The translations under genes were made by a program, and so were the position numbers. A stretch of DNA of 64,000 nt from Anaerotruncus colihominis (GTDB lineage Bacteria; Bacillota; Clostridia; Oscillospirales; Ruminococcaceae): NCBI GenBank assembly GCA_025146135.1, contig CP102255.1:1178001-1242000 (forward strand). Direction: 5' to 3'. The notes beneath the pieces are model-generated. The model was not told the origin of the DNA. It saw only the letters and a list, made by a program, of their open reading frames with translations, and ran no database searches. The stretch's first letter is position 1. The number at the start of each line of letters is the position of its first letter. This document shows positions 7,696 through 15,580 of this stretch, piece after piece.

Positions 7696-9078
7696 TCATA
7701 CGCCCGCGATGCTCGCGAAAACAAGAATCAGGCAGGAGACAACGATAAAGATCGCGGTAAAGGGCATAAACCATTTAAGCCATCTCTTGAAGGGAATATT
7801 TGTAAATGCAAGAGGAGCCAGACAGGCGGTGGGCCAGATCATGTTGCTGAAGCCGTCGCCAAATTGGAATGCCAGAACAGCACACTGGCGGCTAACGCCG
7901 ATCAGGTCCGACAAAGGGGCAATAATAGGCATAGTGGTTACGGCCTGCGCGGTACCGGAAGGAACCAGAAAGTTAAAGAAGAACTGGAAGAGGTAGATCA
8001 TCAGCAATCCAAAAATGCTGGATGTTCCGGAGAGCAGTTCTACGGCCGCGTGAAGAATGGTGTCCAGCGTGTTTCCCTGTTCCAGGATAGACAGGATTCC
8101 GCCGGCCATGCCCACCACGATACAGGGTACCAGAACCGTCTTGATACCCTCAACAAATCCCTGGGATATTTCATTGTAATTGTTGCCGTTCACCACCGCG
8201 ACAATAATCCCGCAGGCGGTGAGCCAGGCCGCAATTTGACCGCTGCTGGTCATATCAAAAACGGCGATCATGATTACCAGACCAACGAATTCCGCAACCA
8301 GGCATCCCAGCGCGGCCTTGCGGCGGGGCGTCAGTTCCACCGCGGGCGCTACCTCCGCGGCCAGATTCTCAGAGGTGTCGCAAAGATCGTATACGATGCT
8401 TTTTGACGGGTCCTTTGCAACTTTGCGGGCGTAAATATAGGTGTATCCCAGAAGCAGGGCCATACATAAAACCCAGATAAAAAGACGCAATTCAAGTCCG
8501 GAGAACAGGGGAAGCTCACTGATTTGCTGGGCAATGCCGACGTTCCATATACTCATCGGCCCACACATAAAACCGATATTATTTGCCACAGCTACCGCCA
8601 CAAATGCCACAACGATATCGTACCCCATGGCAGTGGTCATCAGGGCTACAACTGGCGTGAACGACCAGAAGCTCTGCTGAATGCCGACAAATGCGCCGCC
8701 TGCGGAAAAGAGGAAGCTGACGAGGACGATGAGGAAAAAAGACTTTTTTTTCTTTCCACGCAGAGCATTCTTGATGCCGTCCTCAATCAGGTTTGTGTGG
8801 ATTAGAATTCCAAAAGCGCCGCCCCAGCCCATAACATAGGCGATGACGGAGATATTTTTTTCAAATCCGCCGGGAATGGCGGCCAGCATGTCCATAATGC
8901 CGACAGGGGTCTGTTCAATAAGCTGAAAGGTATTGGGATCTACCAGCGTGCGGTTCAGTTCCTCGTTGAAATAACGTGTGTATGATCCCGCTGGGACAAC
9001 CCAGGTCAGAACCATGGCGATGGCCATCATGATGAATGTGAACACGATTAAGTCCGGGGCCTGAAGCTTTTTCTTCAT
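7696..9078 (-). CDS. YfcC/DcuC-family membrane carrier, 460 aa
   Basis: A multi-pass inner-membrane protein with about 12 hydrophobic segments, starting with a cytoplasmic KKKLQAPDLIVF and a long first helix. Landmarks of the family are WVVPAGSYTR near residue 25, GGAFGILIHTNLIEDGI, FSAGGAFVGIQQSFWSFTP and a C-terminal FLVPSGTAQAVTTMPIIAPLSD-type loop. Relatives carry C4-dicarboxylates, amino acids or related acids; the substrate is unknown. It probably imports the substrate handled by the neighbouring por or LarA-type enzymes. Its promoter resembles that of the larA gene. Confidence 0.85.
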   Translation of the reverse strand: MKKKLQAPDLIVFTFIMMAIAMVLTWVVPAGSYTRYFNEELNRTLVDPNTFQLIEQTPVGIMDMLAAIPGGFEKNISVIAYVMGWGGAFGILIHTNLIEDGIKNALRGKKKKSFFLIVLVSFLFSAGGAFVGIQQSFWSFTPVVALMTTAMGYDIVVAFVAVAVANNIGFMCGPMSIWNVGIAQQISELPLFSGLELRLFIWVLCMALLLGYTYIYARKVAKDPSKSIVYDLCDTSENLAAEVAPAVELTPRRKAALGCLVAEFVGLVIMIAVFDMTSSGQIAAWLTACGIIVAVVNGNNYNEISQGFVEGIKTVLVPCIVVGMAGGILSILEQGNTLDTILHAAVELLSGTSSIFGLLMIYLFQFFFNFLVPSGTAQAVTTMPIIAPLSDLIGVSRQCAVLAFQFGDGFSNMIWPTACLAPLAFTNIPFKRWLKWFMPFTAIFIVVSCLILVFASIAGV

Positions 9079-9151
9079 TCTCTACTTCCCTCCTGTGGTG
9101 ATTATCAGTGATTTTGAAATTTCAATGTTCCTGTGTCCCCCTTTCTTTTCA

Positions 9152-9182
9152 AGCCTATCATTCAATTTGAATCAAAGGTCAA
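9152..9182 (-). promoter_or_regulatory. MerR-type promoter of the YfcC carrier gene
   Basis: On the minus strand TTGACC (9177-9182) and TAGGCT (9152-9157) are 19 bp apart, the over-long spacing used by MerR activators. The sequence CTTGACC-TTTGA-N9-AATGATA matches the larA promoter in every fixed position and in the N9 spacing. Confidence 0.6.
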
Positions 9183-9332
9183 GTATGTATTTTCTCTAAA
9201 ATAAGGCATTTGATTTTGGCTATATAACCGAATGGATTGAAAAGAGAGATTTCCCAGACTGGGCACAAATAAGAACTTGACAAATCGAGCGTTTTGACGA
9301 TAATGGTAAAAAATCAGTTGGAGGGAGCCGGC

Positions 9333-9977
9333 ATGAAGACAGCGGTTTATTTTGGCGGTACGTTTGATCCGATCCATCAGGAACACATCCGGGTCTGTGA
9401 TCTTGCATACAACGAAGTGAGGCCTGATAAGCTTATGCTGGCGCCGGCTCCGGACGGCCTCTGTAAACGGGCGGCGGCATCGGCGGAGCAAAGGCTGCAA
9501 ATGTGCAGGATTGCCGCCCGGGATCGTCCCTGGCTGGAAGTTTCCGATATTGAGATCAAGCAAAATGTGCGCTATTCAGCAGACGCCCTGTTCCATTTAC
9601 TGGAACAGGGCGAATACTCCAAAATCTGGTTTTTGCTCGGAGAGGATCAGTTCAGCACCCTGCCGCAGTGGCGCGGCTGGGAACGCATTGTGGAAATCGC
9701 GGATATTCTGGCTGTTCGCCGGAATGGAGAACTGCTTTTTCCGGAAAACACAGCCCGGGCTGAACACCTGCTTCAGCAGGCTTCGGCGCGGGTCCGATGG
9801 CTTGACGAAACGCCTGCGGCGGTTTCCTCCTCCAAAATCCGCAAAGATTTGCTGGAGGGCAAGCGGCCGCAGGGATTATCCGACACAGTGTTTGCATACA
9901 TACTGGAGAGCGGATTGTATAAAGGAAGCTTGTTGGACCGGTCCGCTGCACCTGCAATACTCCGCAAAGCCCGCTGA
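9333..9977 (+). CDS. NadD-like nicotinate-nucleotide adenylyltransferase, 214 aa
   Basis: Predicted to join nicotinate mononucleotide and ATP to give nicotinate adenine dinucleotide (NaAD). The nucleotidyltransferase signature GGTFDPIHQEH is at residues 8-18 (Glu replaces the usual Gly of HxGH), EDQFSTLPQWRGWE is the family loop, and SSSKIRKDL is the C-terminal ATP motif. ATG 9333 has a GGAGGG site; an upstream in-frame ATG at 9294 has none. It is not next to the usual nadD neighbours (yqeK, rsfS) but sits upstream of a LarA homologue, whose cofactor is made from NaAD. Confidence 0.85.
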   Translation: MKTAVYFGGTFDPIHQEHIRVCDLAYNEVRPDKLMLAPAPDGLCKRAAASAEQRLQMCRIAARDRPWLEVSDIEIKQNVRYSADALFHLLEQGEYSKIWFLLGEDQFSTLPQWRGWERIVEIADILAVRRNGELLFPENTARAEHLLQQASARVRWLDETPAAVSSSKIRKDLLEGKRPQGLSDTVFAYILESGLYKGSLLDRSAAPAILRKAR

Positions 9978-10032
9978 AAAAACTCTGTACCGTGATCCAA
10001 AAAAGGAAAATAGAAAAATTTTTGAAATAATC

Positions 10033-10064
10033 CTTGACTTTTGACCTTCCTCTAATGATACATT
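10033..10064 (+). promoter_or_regulatory. MerR-type promoter of the LarA-like gene
   Basis: TTGACT (10034-10039) and TACATT (10059-10064) are 19 bp apart. The block CTTGACT-TTTGA-N9-AATGATA repeats the pattern at the YfcC promoter. The MerR gene lies downstream at 11360-12172. Confidence 0.65.
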
Positions 10065-10114
10065 CAAGCCAGAGATTCATGGTGACTGTCATTTTTAGAC
10101 GGGAGGTATATTTT

Positions 10115-11335
10115 ATGCTGATCCAACTTCCTGCGCACAGTTTATATGGCAATGAGCCGGTTGACGTGCAGTTCCCAAATGACTGGGACGTTCAGGTTTC
10201 AAGCTTTCAGGGAGAGAGCGAACCGGCTCTCACAGAGAGGGAGATTGCAGAGGCCATCCGGCATCCGAACTGTACTCCGCCTATCCGTGAGGCCGCCAAA
10301 GGCTGCAAAAACGCAGTTATCATCTTCGATGATATTACGCGCGCTACGCCGGTCGGCCCTATTGCCAAGGCAGTGATTGCAGAACTGGAGGAAGCCGGAG
10401 TTCCCAGAGAAAAGATTGAGTTCATGGCGGCGGTGGGCGGACACCGGGCGATGTGCAGGGAAGATTTTGTGCGCAAGCTCGGGGAGGATATTGTCAATGA
10501 GTTCCGCGTCTGGTCTCACAATCCTTTCTTCAACTGTGTATATCTTGGGAAAACAAGCCAACAAATTCCCATTGAGCTGAATGCGGAATGTGTATATGCA
10601 GACTTTAAGGTGGCAATCGGCGCAATCTTCCCGCATGTTTCTACCGGAGCGGGGGGCGGCGGAAAAATTATTCTTCCCGGAATAGCTTCCATGGAGACGA
10701 TCCGGCGCTGGCACCTCACAGATTCCGGCATGTGGCTGACCGACAGCGATTGCCGCAGAACCGTTACAGAAGCCGCTGATTTGCTGGGACTGAATATAAA
10801 GATCGACGTTTTGATGAACGGCCGCGGAGAAATTGCCAGGGTGTATGCGGGAGACTGTGAGAGCAATCTTCAGGATCATTATGACGAGATTCAGCGGTTT
10901 TTCTGTACGCGTCATGTACCGGATGTTGATTTGGTTCTTACAAACAACTATTTCAAGCCCACAGAGCCAAACTGCGCTCTGGTGCAGATGGGAATGCTGG
11001 AAACCATTCGGCCGGGCGGGGATATCATCCTCTCATACCACAGCCCGCAAGGGTGCGCCTGCCATTATGTTTGGGGAAAATGGGGGGATTCCGGGATCGG
11101 CGGGTGTATGTACCGCAAGCAATGGCGTATCCCGGAGAATGTAAACCGGTTTTTCGTGTTTACAAAATATCCGGATTTTGCAACGAGTTCCTCGTACCAT
11201 TTGAACGAGGACGGCAATTTCTTCGCCAGACAATGGGGAGAAATTATGGACGCGCTCGGGAAAAGCCCGCGCAGAGTTGCGGTGTATCCTTACGGGGATG
11301 CCTGCTGCTTTGAAGATAAAATGGGGACCCGGTAA
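10115..11335 (+). CDS. LarA-family (DUF2088) nickel-pincer racemase/epimerase, 406 aa
   Basis: LarA enzymes invert a 2-hydroxy acid centre by hydride transfer to a nickel-pincer nucleotide covalently attached to a lysine. Key residues are present at almost identical positions to Lactobacillus LarA: His110 in GGHRAM (catalytic base), His174 in IFPHVS (second base), Lys184 in GGGGKIILPGI (cofactor attachment) and His200 (nickel ligand). DDITRATP at 72-79 is the family's N-terminal motif. ATG 10115 has a GGGAGG site 8 nt upstream; the frame's earlier codons lack one. Other family members act on malate, 2-hydroxyglutarate and similar acids, so lactate should not be assumed. No larB, larC or larE is in the window. 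Confidence 0.88.
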   Translation: MLIQLPAHSLYGNEPVDVQFPNDWDVQVSSFQGESEPALTEREIAEAIRHPNCTPPIREAAKGCKNAVIIFDDITRATPVGPIAKAVIAELEEAGVPREKIEFMAAVGGHRAMCREDFVRKLGEDIVNEFRVWSHNPFFNCVYLGKTSQQIPIELNAECVYADFKVAIGAIFPHVSTGAGGGGKIILPGIASMETIRRWHLTDSGMWLTDSDCRRTVTEAADLLGLNIKIDVLMNGRGEIARVYAGDCESNLQDHYDEIQRFFCTRHVPDVDLVLTNNYFKPTEPNCALVQMGMLETIRPGGDIILSYHSPQGCACHYVWGKWGDSGIGGCMYRKQWRIPENVNRFFVFTKYPDFATSSSYHLNEDGNFFARQWGEIMDALGKSPRRVAVYPYGDACCFEDKMGTR

Positions 11336-11348
11336 TCACCGGGTCCCC
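11323..11348 (-). terminator. Hairpin between the convergent larA-like and merR-like genes
   Basis: An 11-bp perfect stem GGGGACCCGGT/ACCGGGTCCCC overlaps the larA stop codon. On the minus strand it is followed by ATTTTAT, so it best serves the MerR gene. Confidence 0.7.
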
Positions 11349-11359
11349 AGAAAAAGGCC

Positions 11360-12172
11360 TTATAGCTGAATTTGAATTTCAAAGCACGATTGAGTAAACG
11401 CCTGGACGGAGTCATCCGTGCTGTCCTCAAGCTCGCAGGCAAGTACCAGCCGGGGAACCTGATCACAGGACAGAAGGGGAAGAAGCGGAGAGATCTCGGC
11501 ATCCCTTTTCAGTATATGGCTGCGGAAGCATAAAAAATCTCCGGCCGGAACCATCTGGACATTTTCGCAGGACTCAGGGGGCGCATTCGCCAGCATCATA
11601 AAATAATGGGTGGGGCGCACCCGCCCTGATTTGAATTCGTCGCGGTCCAGCAAAAAGCCGATTTGCCGCAAAAAGTTGAGATCTGAGCAATCAGGGGCGC
11701 TCTTTCGCACCATAAGCCGATAGCCCGCGGTTCCGTAGAGCGATTCGCCGGGGCGGTATGCCTCTGCAAAAAGATAGCGTGTTTCAAAATGCGCCTTAAA
11801 CGGCACATTGAACAGCATCTGCTCGTCGGATCGCTGATAGTAGCGCTGGTATTGCTCCACTGTGTCGCGCAGCGTTGTCAACCGGCTGATCTCGCGATCC
11901 AGTTCCTCCTTTTTGCCTGAAAGCAGATTCCGAAATGTATCCATAGTCGTATCAGAGATAATGGCTTGGATTTCTTCCAGGCTGAATTCCAAATGCTGGA
12001 GGTGCCGGATTCTCTCCAGCGTAAAGAGCTGGTGATAGGCATAGAAGCGATATCCCGTCTGCTCGTTGACGCTTGCAGGCTGAAGCAGCCCAATTTTGTC
12101 GTAATAGCGCAGCGTATGGCTGGACAAGCCGAGGAGATGGGAGATTTCCCCGATAGAAAAATACTCTTTCAT
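11360..12172 (-). CDS. MerR-family transcription regulator with C-terminal effector domain, 270 aa
   Basis: The N-terminal 70 residues are a MerR winged helix: YFSIGEISHLLGLSSHTLRYYDKIGLL, then a coiled-coil dimerisation helix from about residue 75 to 120. The C-terminal ~150 residues resemble a GyrI/BltR-like effector-binding domain in length, but no ligand can be assigned. ATG 12172 has an AGAGG site; earlier in-frame codons have no site. It is divergent from the five-gene operon and lies between that operon and larA, so it is the obvious regulator of both, and its probable operators are the 19-bp-spaced promoters at 9152 and 10033. Confidence 0.85.
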   Translation of the reverse strand: MKEYFSIGEISHLLGLSSHTLRYYDKIGLLQPASVNEQTGYRFYAYHQLFTLERIRHLQHLEFSLEEIQAIISDTTMDTFRNLLSGKKEELDREISRLTTLRDTVEQYQRYYQRSDEQMLFNVPFKAHFETRYLFAEAYRPGESLYGTAGYRLMVRKSAPDCSDLNFLRQIGFLLDRDEFKSGRVRPTHYFMMLANAPPESCENVQMVPAGDFLCFRSHILKRDAEISPLLPLLSCDQVPRLVLACELEDSTDDSVQAFTQSCFEIQIQL

Positions 12173-12224
12173 GGCGGAACCTCTTTTCGTGCTTATCCCG
12201 GAAATCCGGATCAATATTGAATAC

Positions 12225-12253
12225 AAGGTAACAAAATCATGAAAAAATGTCAA
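12225..12253 (-). promoter_or_regulatory. Promoter of the MerR gene
   Basis: TTGACA (12248-12253) and TACCTT (12225-12230) on the minus strand are 17 bp apart. The divergent plus-strand unit starts 30 bp away, so a regulator bound here could act on both; a TATAAT at 12255-12260 may be the plus-strand -10. Confidence 0.55.
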
Positions 12254-12291
12254 CTATAATTATTTTTGTCTAACAAGAGAGGATGATGACG

Positions 12292-12681
12292 ATGAAACTG
12301 ATGCACACAAAACTGCCTGAGTTTATTCAAAGGCTCCAGGATGCGGCTGTAAGGCACACGCCGGAGATGAAAATGGAAATTAAGGGCATGGAAAATGTTC
12401 ACTCTGCAAAACTGCAGTCCCTGCGTACAGGCCGGATTGCAAACGCGGTTGAGGAGATTGCCTGCACGCAGGGAATAGACCATATTGAGGTTCTGGTACG
12501 TCCGCGGATGCCGGAAACCATGCACACGCTTGTGATTAAAGGCTACGATAAGGACGGCAAAGCCAAAAAGGCCATTGTGGAAACGGTTGATATGTTGGTT
12601 CCCACCGAGGAGCTGGATCTGTTCGATTGTGAAGAGGTCATCGACAGAAGACCAAAAATGACAGTATACACAAAAATTTAG
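12292..12681 (+). CDS. Unrecognised 129-aa protein, first of a five-gene operon
   Basis: I do not recognise this family. The protein is soluble, with no signal peptide or membrane segment, mixed helix and strand, a VEEIACTQGIDHIEVLVRP stretch in the middle and an acidic LDLFDCEEVIDRR near the end. Three ATG codons compete (12283, 12292, 12301); 12292 is best spaced from AGAGAGG. It is followed after 15 bp by the next gene of the operon. Role unknown. Confidence 0.65.
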   Translation: MKLMHTKLPEFIQRLQDAAVRHTPEMKMEIKGMENVHSAKLQSLRTGRIANAVEEIACTQGIDHIEVLVRPRMPETMHTLVIKGYDKDGKAKKAIVETVDMLVPTEELDLFDCEEVIDRRPKMTVYTKI

Positions 12682-12696
12682 ATGGAGGGCAAGTGA

Positions 12697-13725
12697 ATGG
12701 TTCGCCTGAAATATAGACTGCTGCCTGAACTCAGTGTGGATGGTATTTTGCCTCTGGCGGTGGCGCTGATTGACTATCAGGACATTTTGGATGCGGGAAT
12801 TGATATGCCGGCGGCGTGCCAGGCGGTGGCAAACTGCATAGACGGTCCGGTGGCCATCAATATCATTGATCTGGATGCCGTGACAACCACCAGCGACGGC
12901 ATCATGATTCCCAGTGCAATCCGGTCCATGGCGGCCGCCGACCGCGGAAAAATTCATCCGGAGTTTGGATATATCCCTATGGCGGAGATCCCGCATACGG
13001 ATGAGATTTTTGCCCGGGAGCCGCACCTGCGGCAGTGGGACATCAACTATCCGGGCAGAAGGCTCTTCCGGGGGCCGGATGTGGCCGACAAGGCGGTTCC
13101 CGTCCATAATGTTGTCATTACGGGGCGCGCCTGCAATAACAACTCCGGCACGGAAATGATGCATCTTGTTACGATGGGTGAGATCCTCATGCCCTATGTT
13201 GGGCAGCATGTGATCATGACCGGGGAGGGGCGGCTGCTTGCGGGAGAGTCGGGCGAGCACATTTCTGTCGGCATTGGAATGACTGTGGCTGAAAAATTCG
13301 GCCGGGTGTTTTCCACATACAGGTACCGTGCCGGCGATACGGCTCATGGTTCGGGCGAACAGGCAAAGACGCTCAAGCGGGATATTCCGTGCATTGTGGC
13401 GGATAAGCGCACACATGCAGAATTTGTAATCCGTGCTTTGAAAGCCGGCATGGTGCCTGGCCGGGACATTGGATGTTCTCCGGTCAACCTGTCCATTGCA
13501 AGGGCGCTGCGCCTGCCGGTGGATCTGGATAATATCACTGCCCGGGCCTGGGCTGAATTACAAAGCGTGGACATTACCCGCCAATGGCTGGAGATGCCTG
13601 TGCAAAAACTCACGGAAGAAGATGTTTTGGAGAATGCGGATGAAATTCTTCCGGGGGTCGTCAATCCTCGGACGTATGACGTGAACGACGTTGTTTTCAC
13701 ATGCTTTGCGGAGGTTGGCAGATGA
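12697..13725 (+). CDS. Unrecognised 342-aa protein, probable enzyme of the five-gene operon
   Basis: No family recognised. It has several conserved-looking polar clusters that could be a metal or substrate site: HPEFGYIPMAEIPHTDE (about residue 86), CNNNSGTEMMH, GDTAHGSGEQ and HAEFVIRALKAG. No signal peptide or membrane helix is seen. A GGAGGG site precedes ATG 12697. Its stop overlaps the start of the next gene (ATGA at 13722). It is the largest member and the most likely catalytic one; that is inference from size and composition. Confidence 0.7.
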   Translation: MVRLKYRLLPELSVDGILPLAVALIDYQDILDAGIDMPAACQAVANCIDGPVAINIIDLDAVTTTSDGIMIPSAIRSMAAADRGKIHPEFGYIPMAEIPHTDEIFAREPHLRQWDINYPGRRLFRGPDVADKAVPVHNVVITGRACNNNSGTEMMHLVTMGEILMPYVGQHVIMTGEGRLLAGESGEHISVGIGMTVAEKFGRVFSTYRYRAGDTAHGSGEQAKTLKRDIPCIVADKRTHAEFVIRALKAGMVPGRDIGCSPVNLSIARALRLPVDLDNITARAWAELQSVDITRQWLEMPVQKLTEEDVLENADEILPGVVNPRTYDVNDVVFTCFAEVGR

Positions 13726-14084
13726 TTTCTCAGGAATTTATCATTGCGGCCGCGGATAAAAGTATTTTGAAAATATCCGGGATTCATGTCCGCGGCCTTA
13801 ATACACAGGATCTGGAACGCCGCCTGTCGGAGCGGCTGCACACGCTTGTGCGCGTGATCGGCGTTACCGGAGAACAGATTGAGATGGATGTATATGGGAT
13901 TGATCCCGCGCAGATACGCAAGGATGAGAAAGCTGTGATTCAAGCGATCTCCCTTGTGGAGGGGATCAGCGCCGAAGACCTCTGTCAGATTTCTGTCAGT
14001 GAGAAAATCATAGATGTCAATATTGACGACGTGCCAGACAAACCCTATCACGGCTGCGCACGGGAAAGATGGATTCGGGCTTGA
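13722..14084 (+). CDS. Unrecognised 120-aa protein of the five-gene operon
   Basis: Family not recognised. Starts MISQEFIIAAADKSI with its ATG overlapping the upstream stop and ends on a TGA that overlaps the next ATG, so it is tightly coupled on both sides. A predicted strand-rich N-terminal half (ILKISGIHVRGLN) and an acidic C-terminal half (IIDVNIDDVPDK) can be seen; no cysteine cluster or membrane helix. Perhaps a small subunit of the 342-aa partner. Confidence 0.6.
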   Translation: MISQEFIIAAADKSILKISGIHVRGLNTQDLERRLSERLHTLVRVIGVTGEQIEMDVYGIDPAQIRKDEKAVIQAISLVEGISAEDLCQISVSEKIIDVNIDDVPDKPYHGCARERWIRA

Positions 14085-14608
14085 TGAATCGTATTTGGAT
14101 TATTCCGACGGGCGATGAAATCCGAAACGGGGTCGTTCGGGATCTGGACAGTCCGATGGTTATGTCGGAAATGCTCCGGATTTGGCCGATGGCAGAGATT
14201 GTACGCACTGCTCCGGTGTACGATGAGATGCAGGAGATCCTGAATATGCTTTTGTCTGCGCGCGAGGATGGAGCTGATCTGACAGTTTTAATCGGCGGCA
14301 GCGGCGGCGGGCACCGCTTCAGCCCCACGTTGGGGAAGGATTTCAGCCACTCGGCGATGGATGTTTTTCTGGAGCAGGGAGCTTCCAGAGAGATTTATGG
14401 GAAAAACGGACACTTGTGGTGCCGCCTTGTGTGCGGAAGAAAAGGGAAGATGCTTGTGATCAATCTGCCTGGCCCATATACGGAGGCAAAGGCTGCGATT
14501 CAAGCGTTTTCAGCCGCCGTATGTGAGACGGATGATGTGGCGGAGATTAACCGGGTGATGGCAGAGGCCGTATTTTCCCAATATCCGGCGGGAAGTGCTG
14601 AATTGTGA
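14084..14608 (+). CDS. MoCF-fold (MogA/MoaB/MoeA-like) domain protein, 174 aa
   Basis: Starts with IIPTGDEIRNG, the opening strand-turn of molybdopterin-binding (MoCF_biosynth) domains, and has GGSGGGHRFSPTLGKDF at the central glycine loop and VINLPGPYTEAK near the end, the same order as in MogA, MoaB and MoeA. These domains bind or adenylylate pterin-type nucleotides. In this operon the ligand could instead be another dinucleotide-type cofactor. ATG 14084 overlaps the upstream stop; a weaker in-frame ATG is at 14069. Confidence 0.7.
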   Translation: MNRIWIIPTGDEIRNGVVRDLDSPMVMSEMLRIWPMAEIVRTAPVYDEMQEILNMLLSAREDGADLTVLIGGSGGGHRFSPTLGKDFSHSAMDVFLEQGASREIYGKNGHLWCRLVCGRKGKMLVINLPGPYTEAKAAIQAFSAAVCETDDVAEINRVMAEAVFSQYPAGSAEL

Positions 14609-15183
14609 TGAAAATGGACTGTTTTGCAGCAAAAGTGTGCCTGAGAGACCAGACAAAGATTTTGATTGGCGGATTATGCATATCAGGAGTGGTTCCGGAG
14701 CTTCTGCGCCGGTGCAGAAAGCTGGAGGATGGTACTTTGCCAGTGAATACGGTTGTGGGGATTGACCGCGCCATGGCGCAGATGCTGGATACGTTGCAGA
14801 TGGAAGGGGTTTTCGCCGCAGGAGCGGCGGCTTCATCGCCGGAGGCGTCCGCACGATTTGCAAAAGCCGGATGGAGGACAGGCGGTGTAATCGGGATTCC
14901 CGGAACGCCGCCGGAGTCTGCGGATGATCAGATGGAAAGGACAAAAGATGGGTTGTATCTATTTTCCAGAGCCGGCGGGCCGGGCTTTGCCGCTGCCGTG
15001 TCCGAGAAGCAGGCAATTTATCTGTCAGAAATTTCCTTGACTGTGCCGCCTCACGAATTTTGCAGGGAAATTCAAATCCTTGCCGCAGATGGATATCTAG
15101 CGGTATTTGACGGAATTGGATATCAGGCAAAGTGTATTTTGGTCGTGGGAGCAGGGCAGCAGCGCTTTTGGCTGGAGTCGTAA
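14608..15183 (+). CDS. Unrecognised 191-aa protein, last gene of the five-gene operon
   Basis: No family recognised. Glycine-rich: ILIGGLCISGVVPELLRRC at the N-terminus, VVGIDRAMAQ, GGVIGIPGTPPESADD and ILVVGAGQQRFWLES at the end suggest an alpha/beta nucleotide-type fold. Its ATG overlaps the preceding stop (TGATG), so it is translationally coupled to the MoCF-fold gene. No clear terminator follows. Confidence 0.62.
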   Translation: MKMDCFAAKVCLRDQTKILIGGLCISGVVPELLRRCRKLEDGTLPVNTVVGIDRAMAQMLDTLQMEGVFAAGAAASSPEASARFAKAGWRTGGVIGIPGTPPESADDQMERTKDGLYLFSRAGGPGFAAAVSEKQAIYLSEISLTVPPHEFCREIQILAADGYLAVFDGIGYQAKCILVVGAGQQRFWLES

Positions 15184-15580
15184 ACTGTCAGAGTCAGAAA
15201 ACCGATGATAAGAAAGCGGTATAATGAACATACTGGCAATTGACGGTCCGGGTAGCATCTGATTTTCAAGATCATCATATTCCACCCGTGAAATGGTCGC
15301 CGTTTCTACAGGACACCATCCACGACTTTGAAATTACAGATCTTTTTATAGTGCTTGGGCAAAGATATTTGAAGCATGGTTTTCCATTTATCCAGCGGTT
15401 GGATTCTGAAATAGCATTCAATCGCTTCCCACAGCAATGACAATGCACAATTCTTTCCAAAAAAGCATTTATTCTTCAATGCGGACGGTTATAGCGCCCT
15501 TTTTGAAATGGGATTTTCAAAAAGGGCGCTATTTTCATATCCCGAAAAAGGATGCTAAAGTTACAGAGGAGGGAGAATAA
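15184..15580. other. Intergenic stretch with remnant sequence and hairpin
   Basis: No intact gene. The minus strand of 15275-15460 reads CHCCGKRL followed by a C-rich short frame that looks like the zinc end of a dead transposase, but I cannot place it in a family. The right part is the dispersed hairpin repeat listed separately. Confidence 0.4.
15493..15562. repeat. Dispersed hairpin repeat, copy 2
   Basis: A perfect 16-bp stem (15493-15508 with 15515-15530, loop TGGGAT) is followed by ATTTTCATATCCCGAAAAAGG and GCTAAAG. It matches copies at 3096-3150 and about 3211-3237, 12 kb away. It could also act as a terminator. Confidence 0.75.

Noticed and set aside
12250-13416. 388-aa open frame on the minus strand
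   Set aside because: Antisense to the five-gene operon, begins inside the 342-aa gene, and lacks a ribosome site.
12292-15183. Assigning the operon to proline or glycine reductase
   Set aside because: The proteins lack the selenocysteine or CXXC motifs and the sequence blocks of PrdA, PrdB, GrdB or GrdE that I could recall.
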